Positions 9,428-18,652 of a stretch of DNA of 21,949 nucleotides are shown here, piece after piece. This stretch comes from a virus: positions 1 through 21,949 of IMG/VR virus record IMGVR_UViG_3300025647_000320; one strand, given 5' to 3'. Position numbers and translations under genes: made by a program. How positions within the stretch are numbered: position 1 is the first letter of the stretch; each line of letters begins with the position of its first letter. Under the pieces are notes generated by a model that saw nothing but the letters and a program-made list of their open reading frames with translations, was not told the DNA's origin and did no database searches.

Positions 9428-10411
9428 ATGTCATTCTTCAATAATAAAAACCAAGTTTTAAAATTTGAACTCACACCATACGGCAGGTACTTGATGTCTC
9501 AAGGCAAACTTGATCCTTATTGTTATGAGTTTGTTGATGATGATGTTCTTTATGACGATCAGCAAGTTGGCGGTTCGGAAATTCAAAACGAGACATTTGA
9601 AAGAATAAAGTTCGAAACTCCCAAGCTAATCCCAAATCCAAATAAATCTTCTATCAAGAGAGGGACTTGGTCTTACAGGACAAAGGATGAATTTGGAGGC
9701 CTCAATCTTAAAAGCAATCAAGTCCACCAGATGCCACTTGGCAAGAACAGTCCAGAGACCGTAAAGACACCAGCATTCTCAATGTTGATGCTTGATGGCG
9801 AGATATCAGGATCAAAGAAAGTTTATAACGGTAATTCTCTCGAAACTAACGACGGAAGTTTTGAGAATACAATGATTCCTCAATTTGATTTCGAATTGGA
9901 CTTTTATCTTCGCCGCAGAAATCAATTCAGATTTGAGAAAACATTTGATATCAGAAATGAGACAGCGCCTTTGGATGACGGCAGGATCATGTATGTTGAA
10001 GAAGACAATATTATGATTTATCTCAAAGAATTCGGATCAGAGTACGAGAAAGAAAATTATGATATTGAAGTTTTTGAAATAACGAACGAAGAGTCGGGCT
10101 CTTTCAAAGAAACATTAAGAACGCTATACTTTGACTTGGACGAACGTAGGCTGGTTAATGATATGATTATTGAATCAAACGCATTACGCCCTAAGCTTGA
10201 GATAAGAGACGATCTAACTGTTGCACATTATTTTGAGCTAGCAGTCGATTCCGAAATCAATCCAGACGAACTTTGCGAGAAGATAAGAGATATTAAAGTC
10301 GACAATATTTTCTTGGATGATGATTTGCAATGTCCTGAGTATGATCCTCTTGACAAGTTCGACATTTACGCTACAAGAGTCTCGCCTGAAGATCTGGAGG
10401 ATTGTGATTAA
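9428..10411 (+). CDS. Phage structural protein, LTPYGR/DDD-motif family (327 aa)
   Basis: The ATG at 9428 lies four bases after the upstream TAA; the spacer is AT-only with no visible Shine-Dalgarno. The N-terminal 40 residues carry LKFELTPYGRYLMSQGK followed by a YEFVDDDVLYD element. This combination recurs in altered form at the N-terminus of the 310-aa protein at 15461, so the two probably share a small domain. The rest is highly acidic, with many D/E pairs (FDFELDFYL, EYEKENYDIEVFEI, LDDDLQCPEYDPL), and ends EDLEDCD. There is no signal peptide or membrane segment. I recall similar N-termini in marine phage hypothetical proteins located among tail genes. The function is unknown and the structural assignment rests on context. 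Its stop overlaps the next start by one base (TAATG). Confidence 0.65.
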   Translation: MSFFNNKNQVLKFELTPYGRYLMSQGKLDPYCYEFVDDDVLYDDQQVGGSEIQNETFERIKFETPKLIPNPNKSSIKRGTWSYRTKDEFGGLNLKSNQVHQMPLGKNSPETVKTPAFSMLMLDGEISGSKKVYNGNSLETNDGSFENTMIPQFDFELDFYLRRRNQFRFEKTFDIRNETAPLDDGRIMYVEEDNIMIYLKEFGSEYEKENYDIEVFEITNEESGSFKETLRTLYFDLDERRLVNDMIIESNALRPKLEIRDDLTVAHYFELAVDSEINPDELCEKIRDIKVDNIFLDDDLQCPEYDPLDKFDIYATRVSPEDLEDCD

Positions 10412-11094
10412 TGTCTGATGAAGTAATTGGTACAGGGCCTCTGCCAAACGTTTACATTGATAGAGTTGACGTCAACAGGTCAAGTTTTATTATTGATCTC
10501 GCAATGAACGATTTCGCAGAAAACCCTTTATGGTTTAACTCACAAATCCTCGCAGACATGCGACTTGTTATTTGCGTTGCAAGTTTTGACAACATTGGAA
10601 CTTCACCAGACAACATAATTGCTCAAAAGATTGTCGAAGATCTAAATTCAGGTGAGATTACAATCAATGAAGTTGAGCCAATTTTAAATTATGTTTACAA
10701 ATTTTCTAATTCATGCAACAACGCTCAGCTTGGCGATTCTTTTAATTCTATGAATGATTATGTTTTTAAACTAGAACCGCCCGATCCAAGCCTTAGAACT
10801 CGAGACAACATTGTTGTATACGCCATGGTTACATATGATCTGAACAATCTCAACTTGCCAGTTGAATACAAATTTCTAGATGGCCCTGTGGCTTCAGAGA
10901 TAGCCAAAGGTGAAGACGAATTGGTCAGCTATGCTTTTTATCTACCGGATGGAAGTTTGTACTCTGGGCCATGGCACCGAGCACCAGACGGAACATACAT
11001 GGTAGGCCCTGTTCATGTCGAAGGTGCAGATCAGCCAATTTTAACGAGAAGGATAGTAATTAACTATACCAATACCTCGGACATTATATTATGA
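10411..11094 (+). CDS. Phage structural protein with GPWHRAPDG/GPVH motif (227 aa)
   Basis: The start is fixed by the TAATG overlap at 10409-10413 and a GGAGG at 10396-10400, ten bases upstream and inside the preceding gene. The N-terminal half reads as a beta-rich domain (IDRVDVNRSSFIIDLAM). The C-terminal half includes YAFYLPDGSLYSGPWHR followed by DGTYMVGPVHVEGADQPIL. This 'xYxGPWHxxxDGxxMxGPVH' pattern is one I associate with uncharacterised phage tail and baseplate proteins. The stop overlaps the next gene as ATGA. No transmembrane segment or signal is visible. The specific function is unknown. Confidence 0.6.
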   Translation: MSDEVIGTGPLPNVYIDRVDVNRSSFIIDLAMNDFAENPLWFNSQILADMRLVICVASFDNIGTSPDNIIAQKIVEDLNSGEITINEVEPILNYVYKFSNSCNNAQLGDSFNSMNDYVFKLEPPDPSLRTRDNIVVYAMVTYDLNNLNLPVEYKFLDGPVASEIAKGEDELVSYAFYLPDGSLYSGPWHRAPDGTYMVGPVHVEGADQPILTRRIVINYTNTSDIIL

Positions 11095-13436
11095 AGCACA
11101 ACTTAGTTAAATCGCAGATACCGTTTTATTTCTTTAAGAATCAAGGAAAATATTCTTTATTGTATTTGGACCTCGTCAATTTGGCTTACACAAAGCTTAA
11201 GACAGCACAGTTGCTTTACGATGTTAACGAAGATTTATTCATGACATTGATGAAAGATTTTGTCGTTGGTTCTCTTGATATAAGAAAGGCGCCCTTAAAA
11301 ACAATCGAAGGCTATAATGATCTCGGAACAAAGCGTAAATTGTACGACGATGCGAACGAATATGTTCTCGCAAGAACCAAAATGAACGACGGAGCCTTCG
11401 AAGAAAGCTATTTGATGTCTTATTTTGGTAGAGAGTTCTCGGCTAATCCCAACAATCTTGTCAAGACAAACAGTACAGTTTTTAATGAAAACAGTACGGA
11501 AACATTTGACGTCTCCAAGAAAATCGGTTATATTAAGGAACTGCCTGAAAATGAAAGATTTCTGAAGCAGCTTTATCTTATCGATGAAATCTATGATGCT
11601 TTCGAAAGAAAAGATTATAAAGTAAAAATCGCATGTGAATTCAACGATAACTTCAAACGTGAGCTTCAGAAAAGATATGATGCTCTATCTGTTGAGTTAT
11701 CTCGGCTTGAGTTGATTTATTCTGGATTCTCTATTAATCCTTCGAGACAAAATATAATTAATTTCTTTTCCTCGAATGGAATTACATTAAATCCGGATCT
11801 TTCTTTCAGACAAATCGAAAGCCAAGAAGCATTTAAATCAAGTATTTTCAAAATCATTGAAAACAGAATCCACGACATCCTCGAGACCCTTAATAAAGAC
11901 AAAGGACAGAATCTAGCAACCCTTAGAAACGTAATCAAGAATCTTTATGTGAACACAGTGTCGACAGACAGCTATCGTAATGTTGTAGATTATTGTAGCA
12001 GAATTTTGAAGCAATTCAGCGAGAAGTATGATCTTCAATCAAACCCCGGAGCTAGCTCAAAGCAAACAGTCGATAGCACAACGCGAGTTGAATTTATTGT
12101 TAATAAACTTGTAAAATATCAAAGAAAAAGAAACGGAGCATTTAGATTTTTTAATCTTAATAATAACAGTCCAATTGTTAATAGAAACTATCTTATTCAG
12201 CGTGGATATGATGAGTTTAACAAATTTTTTGACACAACACCAGCTTCATCTGACATTCTTTCAATAACATCAGATCTAACTCAGGAACAAGCTCAAAAAT
12301 TTGTTGATTTTGAAACATCGCGTTATCTTTATTTTAGTCCAATTGAATTTGTAAAGAATGATGAAAAGGTCGATTTTTCATCGGGCAACCTTTCGATGTT
12401 CAAAGAAGAAGCTCATGAAGGCATCACAGATTTAAAATTCGAGGACAATGTTGGCAAACCTCCTCCAAAAAAGAAAATTAAAAACAGAGGCCGCATGCGT
12501 GGTAAACCAAAATTCCAAAATAAAAAAAGAACAAAAGGAAAAAAATTCAAAGCAAAAACAAGAGGCTTTCTTTCAACTCTTGTGGCTCGTCGACCTTTTC
12601 CACAAAACGAAATAATTGACACTGATGAAACGCGCGAGGACATAAAAGAATATCTTGGAAGTAATAGCTTAATTTTGTCTCAAACAGAAACCATAAAAGA
12701 GAAAGAAGAAAAACAACCAGACGCAGTTGTGACTATCAAAAATTATTTTGCAGACGAAGTTATTCTTGATTCATTTAAGTTTTTGTCTCTAACTAACGAC
12801 GAGTCTATTATCTTGCGGAATAAAAATCAAATTGATTTCTCTTTATTTCCTCTGCAAATCAAGGCTTTGATTCTCTCAAACTACGAGCTATCCAGATTCT
12901 CTTTTAATTTTGAAGAGACAGATCTGCTAAATGTTAAAAGATTTGCTGTTATCATGAACAACATTTTCTCAAAAATAAAGGTTGCGTCTTATATCGACGG
13001 CTTTGAAATCAACGAACTTGGTTTGAGAAACTTGTCCGAGCCTATTTACATGCCCGTAAGTAACGATGTTGTGAACTCTACCAAGACCTTGGCTGTATTT
13101 CTCGAGGACTATAAAAATAATTTTGTTCAAATTGTAGAAGAAGACAGCATTGTCTCGACTGACACCTTCATTTTGGTCGAAGGCGAAGGCTTATCCGAAC
13201 AAGCTACCCCAATGCGACAAGAGCTGAACGACACTATCCCGGACAGATATGTCAAGCGTTACTCTAGCAATAACCAAATACGACAAAGCCCGAAATCACA
13301 GCAGCTCATGAAAATAAAAGTAACACCTGCGATCGATAATCAAACACAGCAGCAAACAAATAGACCAACACAAACTCAAAATCAACCAAACAGAACACCG
13401 ACAAGAAGACTTAGACCCAGCGGAGGAGGCTACTAA
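11091..13436 (+). CDS. Virion-module protein with internal polybasic patch and Q/N/T/P-rich tail (781 aa)
   Basis: The ATG at 11091 overlaps the upstream TGA (ATGA); no Shine-Dalgarno is seen, so coupling is likely. Residues 1-450 look like a mixed helical protein with coiled-coil-like stretches (about residues 180-215, rich in K/R/E/L). Residues about 456-493 (bases 12456-12569) are extremely basic, with KPPPKKKIKNRGRMRGKPK followed by more Lys/Arg. Residues about 500-730 form another folded-looking region. The C-terminus is disordered, rich in Gln, Asn, Thr and Pro, and ends RRLRPSGGGY. Those last codons, GGA GGA GGC TAC TAA TG, double as the ribosome-binding site and start of the next gene. 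I do not recognise the family. The position among structural genes suggests a virion component or assembly factor, and the basic patch suggests contact with nucleic acid or another acidic partner. Confidence 0.6.
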   Translation: MKHNLVKSQIPFYFFKNQGKYSLLYLDLVNLAYTKLKTAQLLYDVNEDLFMTLMKDFVVGSLDIRKAPLKTIEGYNDLGTKRKLYDDANEYVLARTKMNDGAFEESYLMSYFGREFSANPNNLVKTNSTVFNENSTETFDVSKKIGYIKELPENERFLKQLYLIDEIYDAFERKDYKVKIACEFNDNFKRELQKRYDALSVELSRLELIYSGFSINPSRQNIINFFSSNGITLNPDLSFRQIESQEAFKSSIFKIIENRIHDILETLNKDKGQNLATLRNVIKNLYVNTVSTDSYRNVVDYCSRILKQFSEKYDLQSNPGASSKQTVDSTTRVEFIVNKLVKYQRKRNGAFRFFNLNNNSPIVNRNYLIQRGYDEFNKFFDTTPASSDILSITSDLTQEQAQKFVDFETSRYLYFSPIEFVKNDEKVDFSSGNLSMFKEEAHEGITDLKFEDNVGKPPPKKKIKNRGRMRGKPKFQNKKRTKGKKFKAKTRGFLSTLVARRPFPQNEIIDTDETREDIKEYLGSNSLILSQTETIKEKEEKQPDAVVTIKNYFADEVILDSFKFLSLTNDESIILRNKNQIDFSLFPLQIKALILSNYELSRFSFNFEETDLLNVKRFAVIMNNIFSKIKVASYIDGFEINELGLRNLSEPIYMPVSNDVVNSTKTLAVFLEDYKNNFVQIVEEDSIVSTDTFILVEGEGLSEQATPMRQELNDTIPDRYVKRYSSNNQIRQSPKSQQLMKIKVTPAIDNQTQQQTNRPTQTQNQPNRTPTRRLRPSGGGY

Positions 13437-15430
13437 TGGCTAATAGAATAATTGATGCTGGAAACATTCATATTGATAATGTTAATAAAGATCTGATTCG
13501 AAAAGAGTTTGGACAATACTTTGAGGTTGTCAACAATGCTGTTGTTGAGACAAATAAAAACAATGCAATCTTGACAATTAATGAAGGACCTGTGGAGCAA
13601 GATACCACGGCTATTCTACCAGTGTTTAGGCAGACCATTACAGCATCTTCCTATCTTGCGCAAAATGATTTCCAAAGTTTCCAAAGACAGATGACGTCGT
13701 TGTTCAGTACCAATACGTTTATTGATCATTACTTTGTTGCCAAATACGCTGATGTATCACTTGAGGCTGTTAACAATTTTGAAGCATTTGATTACGAAGC
13801 GTTTACAAAAGTCAACAATCCTCTGGGAATGCTCAACATTTATGACGAAGAAGATTTTAGTCCACTTGAGACAACAGAGCCAATCATACAGAGCGGCTTC
13901 TTGGATAACTTTTCTTTTAATAATGCCGAGGCCACAAGTCGAAAAAATCTTTTTATAACCGATAATAAAATGATTGTACCTCAAGTCGGATATACGCATG
14001 AAGATTATAATGCTTTTATCAAAATAAAAGAAGAATATAATTTAAATTATTCTGATGGAGCTTTGCATTTTGCTTTGCACAACAATAAAATGACAGATAA
14101 ATTGTTCTCTTTTTTGAAAAGAACAGGTCAAATTAATTTAAGCTTTTATTCAGACAGGGATAGCTCAAATGTTCAAATAAACACAAAAGATTTGACACAA
14201 TTTTTAACAGAATACGACACATCTTTCTTTGTTCCCGAGGTAGACGAAAAGTTCTATTCTGATTGGCAAGAACCTTCAAGGTTCGAGAACCAAATATTAT
14301 TTTTTAATTTGTATTCTGCGATTAGAGGAATCTGCCAAGTGTCATCTTTCAGAAGTACATTTCAGCAGCTATTGGACATGGATGAGGCACCTCACTATCA
14401 ACTTGGGCTAAAAATACAGAAATATTCTCTTGGATCAAATACACCCTTACAAACAATTTACATAACGACTCCGTCTAATCGAGATTATCTCGACACATTA
14501 ATCTCTTATGACACAACGTATAGATATAAAATCTCACAGATTGTCGCTGTGTTTGGTAACCAATACAGCTACTCGAATTTAAGGTTTGATCAAGATCTTG
14601 GAAAAGCTTATTTCAATTTAACAAACAGGCCATCAGTTCAAATTCTTGAATTGCCCTTGCTTGACGAAAGAATGGTGGTGACTGACATCCCGACTCTCCC
14701 ACCAGAGATTGAATTTTTTAATGAATCAGGCAAAAGAAATCAAGCTATGATTTATTTCTCGCAAAATGAAAACATTGTGTTTCGAAATGAGCAGTTGCAA
14801 TCAACATCTGTCGGATACTACGACCAGCTTTTTCAAGATGACAACATAAGCTATTATAAAGTTAACTTGCAGCACGGAACTAACGAGATTGCTTTTAGTA
14901 ATAAATATTTATCAAATCGTTTCCAGATTTACCGTTTGGACGAAAAACCAACGAAAATGCGAGATTTTGAAAATGCTCTGTTGACAACGATCGGAGAAGC
15001 TGGCGAAGAAATAAATGTTAATTCATTTACTGATTTCATAGCGCCTAACAGAAAATATTACTATTTATTTAGAAGTTTGACTAATTTTGGTATTCCTTCA
15101 AATCCTAGTCCTATCTTTGAGGCCGAACTAATTGAAGACTCCGACGAATCTTATATAACATACAAAGAATTTAAATTGGGAATGCTTAATACATATAGAA
15201 CAGATAAGCAATTTAAAAGATTCATGCAGCTCAAACCGAATATGGAACATTTGATTTTCAAGGACAGCATTTATACGACAAATCCAGACTTGAATGGCAT
15301 AAATGACGTTGGGGACACGAGTCCTCTCATTTGGAATAAAAAATTTAAAATCAGAATTACTTCAAAGAAGACAGGAAAGAAATTTGATTTAAACTTAAAG
15401 TTTAATTTAAAAGACGAAAATAGTCCTTAA
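13436..15430 (+). CDS. Phage structural protein, possible Fn3-like C-terminal region (664 aa)
   Basis: The start is defined by the TAATG overlap at 13434-13438 and GGAGGAGG about six bases upstream, encoded in the last codons of the previous gene. The opening MANRIIDAGNIHIDNVNKDL is not secreted. Around bases 15020-15150 the segment IAPNRKYYYLFRSLTNFGIP, followed by SNPSPIFEAELI, looks like the last strands of a fibronectin type III-like domain. The extreme C-terminus, FKIRITSKKTGKKFDLNLKF, is a strand-rich Lys-containing end I recall from marine phage structural proteins. The gene lies between other structural genes and is followed by the only sizeable gap (30 bases) in the module. The exact role is unknown. 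Confidence 0.6.
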   Translation: MANRIIDAGNIHIDNVNKDLIRKEFGQYFEVVNNAVVETNKNNAILTINEGPVEQDTTAILPVFRQTITASSYLAQNDFQSFQRQMTSLFSTNTFIDHYFVAKYADVSLEAVNNFEAFDYEAFTKVNNPLGMLNIYDEEDFSPLETTEPIIQSGFLDNFSFNNAEATSRKNLFITDNKMIVPQVGYTHEDYNAFIKIKEEYNLNYSDGALHFALHNNKMTDKLFSFLKRTGQINLSFYSDRDSSNVQINTKDLTQFLTEYDTSFFVPEVDEKFYSDWQEPSRFENQILFFNLYSAIRGICQVSSFRSTFQQLLDMDEAPHYQLGLKIQKYSLGSNTPLQTIYITTPSNRDYLDTLISYDTTYRYKISQIVAVFGNQYSYSNLRFDQDLGKAYFNLTNRPSVQILELPLLDERMVVTDIPTLPPEIEFFNESGKRNQAMIYFSQNENIVFRNEQLQSTSVGYYDQLFQDDNISYYKVNLQHGTNEIAFSNKYLSNRFQIYRLDEKPTKMRDFENALLTTIGEAGEEINVNSFTDFIAPNRKYYYLFRSLTNFGIPSNPSPIFEAELIEDSDESYITYKEFKLGMLNTYRTDKQFKRFMQLKPNMEHLIFKDSIYTTNPDLNGINDVGDTSPLIWNKKFKIRITSKKTGKKFDLNLKFNLKDENSP

Positions 15431-15460
15431 ATCTATTTATTAATGTATTAGGAGAAAAAT

Positions 15461-16393
15461 ATGGGATTCCAAGATAATAGTGGTGACATTATTTTAGATG
15501 TCGTCTTGACCGACGAAGGAAGAAGAAGATTGTCCCGAGGCGATGGAAGCTTTGAGATTGTCAAGTTTGCTCTTGGCGATGATGAAATCAATTACTCGCT
15601 TTACAACGCAACAGCCTCCAATGGCCAAGAAGACGTCGAGATTCTTCAAACTCCAATCTTAGAAGCATTCACAAATAATGCGTCATCAATGAAATCAATG
15701 CTTGTTTCAATTCCACGAAACGATATTCTTTTCATGCCGATTCTTCGATTGAACGAGAAAGAAACTCAAAGCTCTCAACACTCGAGCGGAGTTTTTATTG
15801 TTGCTGTCGATGCTGACACTGAAGATAATAGCGCAAAAAATTTAAATACCAGTATTGGATACATCGAAGGAACACATCAGCAAGGTGTAATGTTCGGCGC
15901 TAATCCTCAAATCGATGTAAGTACAATTATTAAAATTGACGCCGGCATTGATTCTGCAGCAACTTTAGATGTTCCTGCGGATCTTGCTGAAGAACAATTC
16001 ATGATTACAATTGATAATCGTCTTGGTTCTATTGTTGATGTAAGTGGTCAAACAATGCTCAGACCTGTTGCTGTTGACGATGATAACATTGCTACTTATC
16101 TTGTCTCCAAGACTGATCAAAATAGCTTTGTGACAACTCCATCTCAAGGTTCGCTTCTTGGAAATGATAGCCCAATCAACGGACCTCTTTCTGCGAGACT
16201 ACAATTTAAAATTAAATCACGACCTGAGTTGGTTAATGGCAACTATTTGTTTGATCTTATTGGATCAACTGCTGACATTACAAATAATGCCAATACTCCA
16301 TCGTCTTGTAAAATCATTGATACAATCGTCAGAGTTACAGGGCGCAACATTGGCTACTCGATCGACATCCCAGTCAGATTTGCAAAGTTATAA
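15461..16393 (+). CDS. Phage structural protein, ILDVVLTDEGR/GDDE-motif family (310 aa)
   Basis: The ATG at 15461 is preceded by AGGAGA (15450-15455), the best ribosome-binding site in the left module, which suggests high expression. The N-terminus reads DIILDVVLTDEGRRRLSRGD, then FEIVKFALGDDEINY. This is a widespread signature in marine phage structural genes as I recall them, and it is related to the N-terminus of the 9428 gene (LTxxGRxxxSxG, then a YxF/KFxxxDD element). The remainder is beta-rich, ending GRNIGYSIDIPVRFAKL. No signal or membrane segment is visible. The strong Shine-Dalgarno and position suggest an abundant particle protein, but its location (sheath, tube, baseplate or fibre) cannot be told from sequence. 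Confidence 0.65.
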   Translation: MGFQDNSGDIILDVVLTDEGRRRLSRGDGSFEIVKFALGDDEINYSLYNATASNGQEDVEILQTPILEAFTNNASSMKSMLVSIPRNDILFMPILRLNEKETQSSQHSSGVFIVAVDADTEDNSAKNLNTSIGYIEGTHQQGVMFGANPQIDVSTIIKIDAGIDSAATLDVPADLAEEQFMITIDNRLGSIVDVSGQTMLRPVAVDDDNIATYLVSKTDQNSFVTTPSQGSLLGNDSPINGPLSARLQFKIKSRPELVNGNYLFDLIGSTADITNNANTPSSCKIIDTIVRVTGRNIGYSIDIPVRFAKL

Positions 16394-16403
16394 GGTGAAA
16401 TAA

Positions 16404-17471
16404 ATGGCTAGTATTTATAAAACAATTAGAAATGAAGACATCGCAACTTCAAGAACAATTCTTCATGAGGCTATTCCTCTAACTGGAACAATTGTATCTG
16501 GAACTTACGCTGATGGTAATATTAAAAATTATTCTCACGGCATGTTCCAGTCGGTTTATGATTATCCTTATTTGAGTTCTTCTGCGAATCACATCTTTGA
16601 TATCTCTGTTGGCATCAGCACAGGATCCGCTTTGTACTCAAGCGTGTCTTCGCAGCAAGCAAAAAAGAAAAATGTCTACAATCAAATGGCACAAGTTCTC
16701 GTTGGATACGACAAGAACGGAAACATTCAGAGATTTGACGAAGATGGTGATCTTACTGGTGGTAATAAGCTTGATGATGTTGTCTTCTTGACATTTTCTC
16801 GCCTTCTTGTAAAGGACGAGATTCAAAAGGGAACCTTTTCTCTTGAACTTGGTGTATCTGGTACTTATGCTTCGCCATTTGATGACAATAGAATTACACT
16901 CAAGGACACCGGCGCCGCATCAGATTATCGTGTGAATTCACCTGCTGGTGACTACGGTATTCTTTATGTTAGCAATAGTGTTGGAACCCCGTTGAATGGA
17001 ATCACCGGCTCTACCCAACAAGCCGCAGGCTTGATTTATTATCAAGCTGGTGTTGCTGTATTGACCGCATCTGTGTTTACAGATGGACTTCTGTCTTCTT
17101 CGGTTGAATGGAATTCATCTGCTGAAAACTTGACAGCGTCATTTACTGGCTCTCTGATCGAGACAAACGCTAATAACTTGAGACATAGATTCTATAATCT
17201 TTCTTTCAATAATTCAATTGAGCTTAACTCAACAATTTATTTTTGTCACATTGGAGCAAATGAGTTCAACTATTCATCTAATCCAACGTACCTTAGCGGA
17301 TCGCAGATTGTAATCAAGAATAGCCAATCGAACAATCCTCCGATCTCATACGCTACAACAATCGGCCTTTATTCTTCCGATAATCAGCTTATGGCAACAG
17401 CAAAGCTTTCGGAGCCAATTAAGAAAACATCAGCTAATTCTCTTACATTCAGGGTGCGCCTCGATTACTAA
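16404..17471 (+). CDS. Phage structural protein, first of two adjacent paralogues (355 aa)
   Basis: The ATG at 16404 lies 10 bases after the upstream stop, with AGGTGA at 16393-16398 as ribosome-binding site. The N-terminus, MASIYKTIRNEDIATSRTIL then HEAIPLTGTI, is a recognisable opening in marine phage structural genes. The C-terminal part, with IYFCHIGANEFNYSSNPTYL, then TTIGLYSSDNQLMATAKLSE and PIKK, matches the C-terminal part of the next gene, so the two are paralogues. The middle contains IQKGTFSLELGVSG and AAGLIYYQAGVAVLTASVF, which also have counterparts in the neighbour. The protein is beta-rich and Ser/Thr-rich with no signal. It is probably a surface or tail component; its position is not determined. 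Confidence 0.65.
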   Translation: MASIYKTIRNEDIATSRTILHEAIPLTGTIVSGTYADGNIKNYSHGMFQSVYDYPYLSSSANHIFDISVGISTGSALYSSVSSQQAKKKNVYNQMAQVLVGYDKNGNIQRFDEDGDLTGGNKLDDVVFLTFSRLLVKDEIQKGTFSLELGVSGTYASPFDDNRITLKDTGAASDYRVNSPAGDYGILYVSNSVGTPLNGITGSTQQAAGLIYYQAGVAVLTASVFTDGLLSSSVEWNSSAENLTASFTGSLIETNANNLRHRFYNLSFNNSIELNSTIYFCHIGANEFNYSSNPTYLSGSQIVIKNSQSNNPPISYATTIGLYSSDNQLMATAKLSEPIKKTSANSLTFRVRLDY

Positions 17472-18622
17472 TGTCCAAGTTCAAGTTCAACAAAGAAGAC
17501 GTTTACGTCAATAGAACTAAAACTTATCCGGATTATAAGATATTTGTTAACGACGCAAACGTCACCATCAATAACGATGTTGTGACCAATGTGTCGTCAG
17601 CAGTGTCTGCCGGATATCAATCTTTGTATGAATATAATTTTGATAATCGTTTTGGTTATATTCACCCGTTCATAACAGATGGCGAGAATGTAACAAAACA
17701 AATCTTTCGACCGCAGATTTCTTCGAGCAATTTTGTGATAACAGGTTCGCAGAATCCAAATCAAGTTGTATACAACAATTTGCTGTCCTCGTCCGGTGCA
17801 AACATAACATCGTCTTATCTTGCAATGACGGCGTCTCTTAAACGAGAACAACCAATAAGCCAAAATAGATTCAGAGTGGTCAATCGTATTGCTACGAATT
17901 ATAAACTTTACAGCAGATCGTTCGATATTTCAGCAGATAGACCAGACACAAGTATTATCAACATTCCCCAAGTTATGTTTGGATCAGCTATTAAGAAAGG
18001 CTCGGTTGAGCTAAACTTTTATGCGACAGGGACTCTTGTTGCAACGGCGACGGACTACAGGCAAAATGGTGAACTAGTTCAAACAAATGGCACAAGCTCA
18101 GTTAGCGGCTCTGTTGTTGGTCTTGTATTCTATAACGAGGGTCTAATTTTTCTTTCGTCCTCCGCAGAACTTTATAACACTAGTTCAATGAATCGTTGGC
18201 TTGATTTCGGTATGGGTCTTCATGATGGAACATCAGCCGGCTCTGGCCTCGAAGAGCGATCATTCGAGATCAAATACAAAGGCACCAATTACGTCAACAC
18301 AATGACAATGTTCTGTCATGCACGAGCCGGAGAACTTAATCTCTCAAACAATCCAACATCAATCGATTGGTCGGAGGAAACACAATTTACAATTTCAGAC
18401 ACCGGATCTACATTTGGCTTTGAGGAAAGACAAAAGAAAATAAAGAATGTTGTGTCCTCGAGCATTGAGAATTTAAACGACGATTTCAAAAAGACAACAT
18501 ATATTTCAAAAATCAATATGTATGATGATAAAGGAAACCTTATTGGTGTTGCTTCATTAGCTCAACCGATAAGAAAAGAAGAAAATAACGATTATACATT
18601 TAAAATTGAATTAGATACTTGA
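17471..18622 (+). CDS. Phage structural protein, second of two adjacent paralogues (383 aa)
   Basis: The start is given by the TAATG overlap at 17469-17473; no Shine-Dalgarno is visible, so reinitiation after the upstream paralogue is likely. Shared elements with that paralogue are IKKGSVELNFYATG, GLVFYNEGLIFLSSS, a FCHARAGELNLSNNPTS motif (FCHxxAxExNxSxNPT in both), and INMYDDKGNLIGVASLAQPI then RK near the end. A charged insertion (EERQKKIKNVVSSSIENLND, about 18421-18480) has no equivalent in the 355-aa protein. It is the last gene of the structural module. Its TGA stop (18620-18622) lies inside the -35 hexamer of the promoter for the next module. Confidence 0.65.
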   Translation: MSKFKFNKEDVYVNRTKTYPDYKIFVNDANVTINNDVVTNVSSAVSAGYQSLYEYNFDNRFGYIHPFITDGENVTKQIFRPQISSSNFVITGSQNPNQVVYNNLLSSSGANITSSYLAMTASLKREQPISQNRFRVVNRIATNYKLYSRSFDISADRPDTSIINIPQVMFGSAIKKGSVELNFYATGTLVATATDYRQNGELVQTNGTSSVSGSVVGLVFYNEGLIFLSSSAELYNTSSMNRWLDFGMGLHDGTSAGSGLEERSFEIKYKGTNYVNTMTMFCHARAGELNLSNNPTSIDWSEETQFTISDTGSTFGFEERQKKIKNVVSSSIENLNDDFKKTTYISKINMYDDKGNLIGVASLAQPIRKEENNDYTFKIELDT

Positions 18623-18647
18623 CATTTAATCAAAAGTATGTTATAAT
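18619..18647 (+). promoter_or_regulatory. Perfect consensus sigma70-type promoter with extended -10
   Basis: TTGACA at 18619-18624, a spacer of exactly 17 bases, and TATAAT at 18642-18647 preceded by TGT (extended -10 TGn). All 12 hexamer positions match consensus. The predicted start of transcription falls at about 18653-18655, on the ATG of the RuvC-like gene. It marks the switch from the structural to the nucleic-acid module and is expected to be read by host RNA polymerase. Confidence 0.9.
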
Positions 18648-18652
18648 ATATT

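Noticed and set aside
12465-12550. A-runs in the basic patch as a programmed frameshift site
   Set aside because: The runs are explained by Lys codons, the main frame continues intact for 300 more residues, and no alternative-frame extension or downstream structure of note is visible.
15400-15460. Promoter before the 310-aa structural gene
   Set aside because: The 30-base gap is AT-rich but no -35/-10 pair with reasonable spacing stands out; only the AGGAGA ribosome-binding site is convincing.
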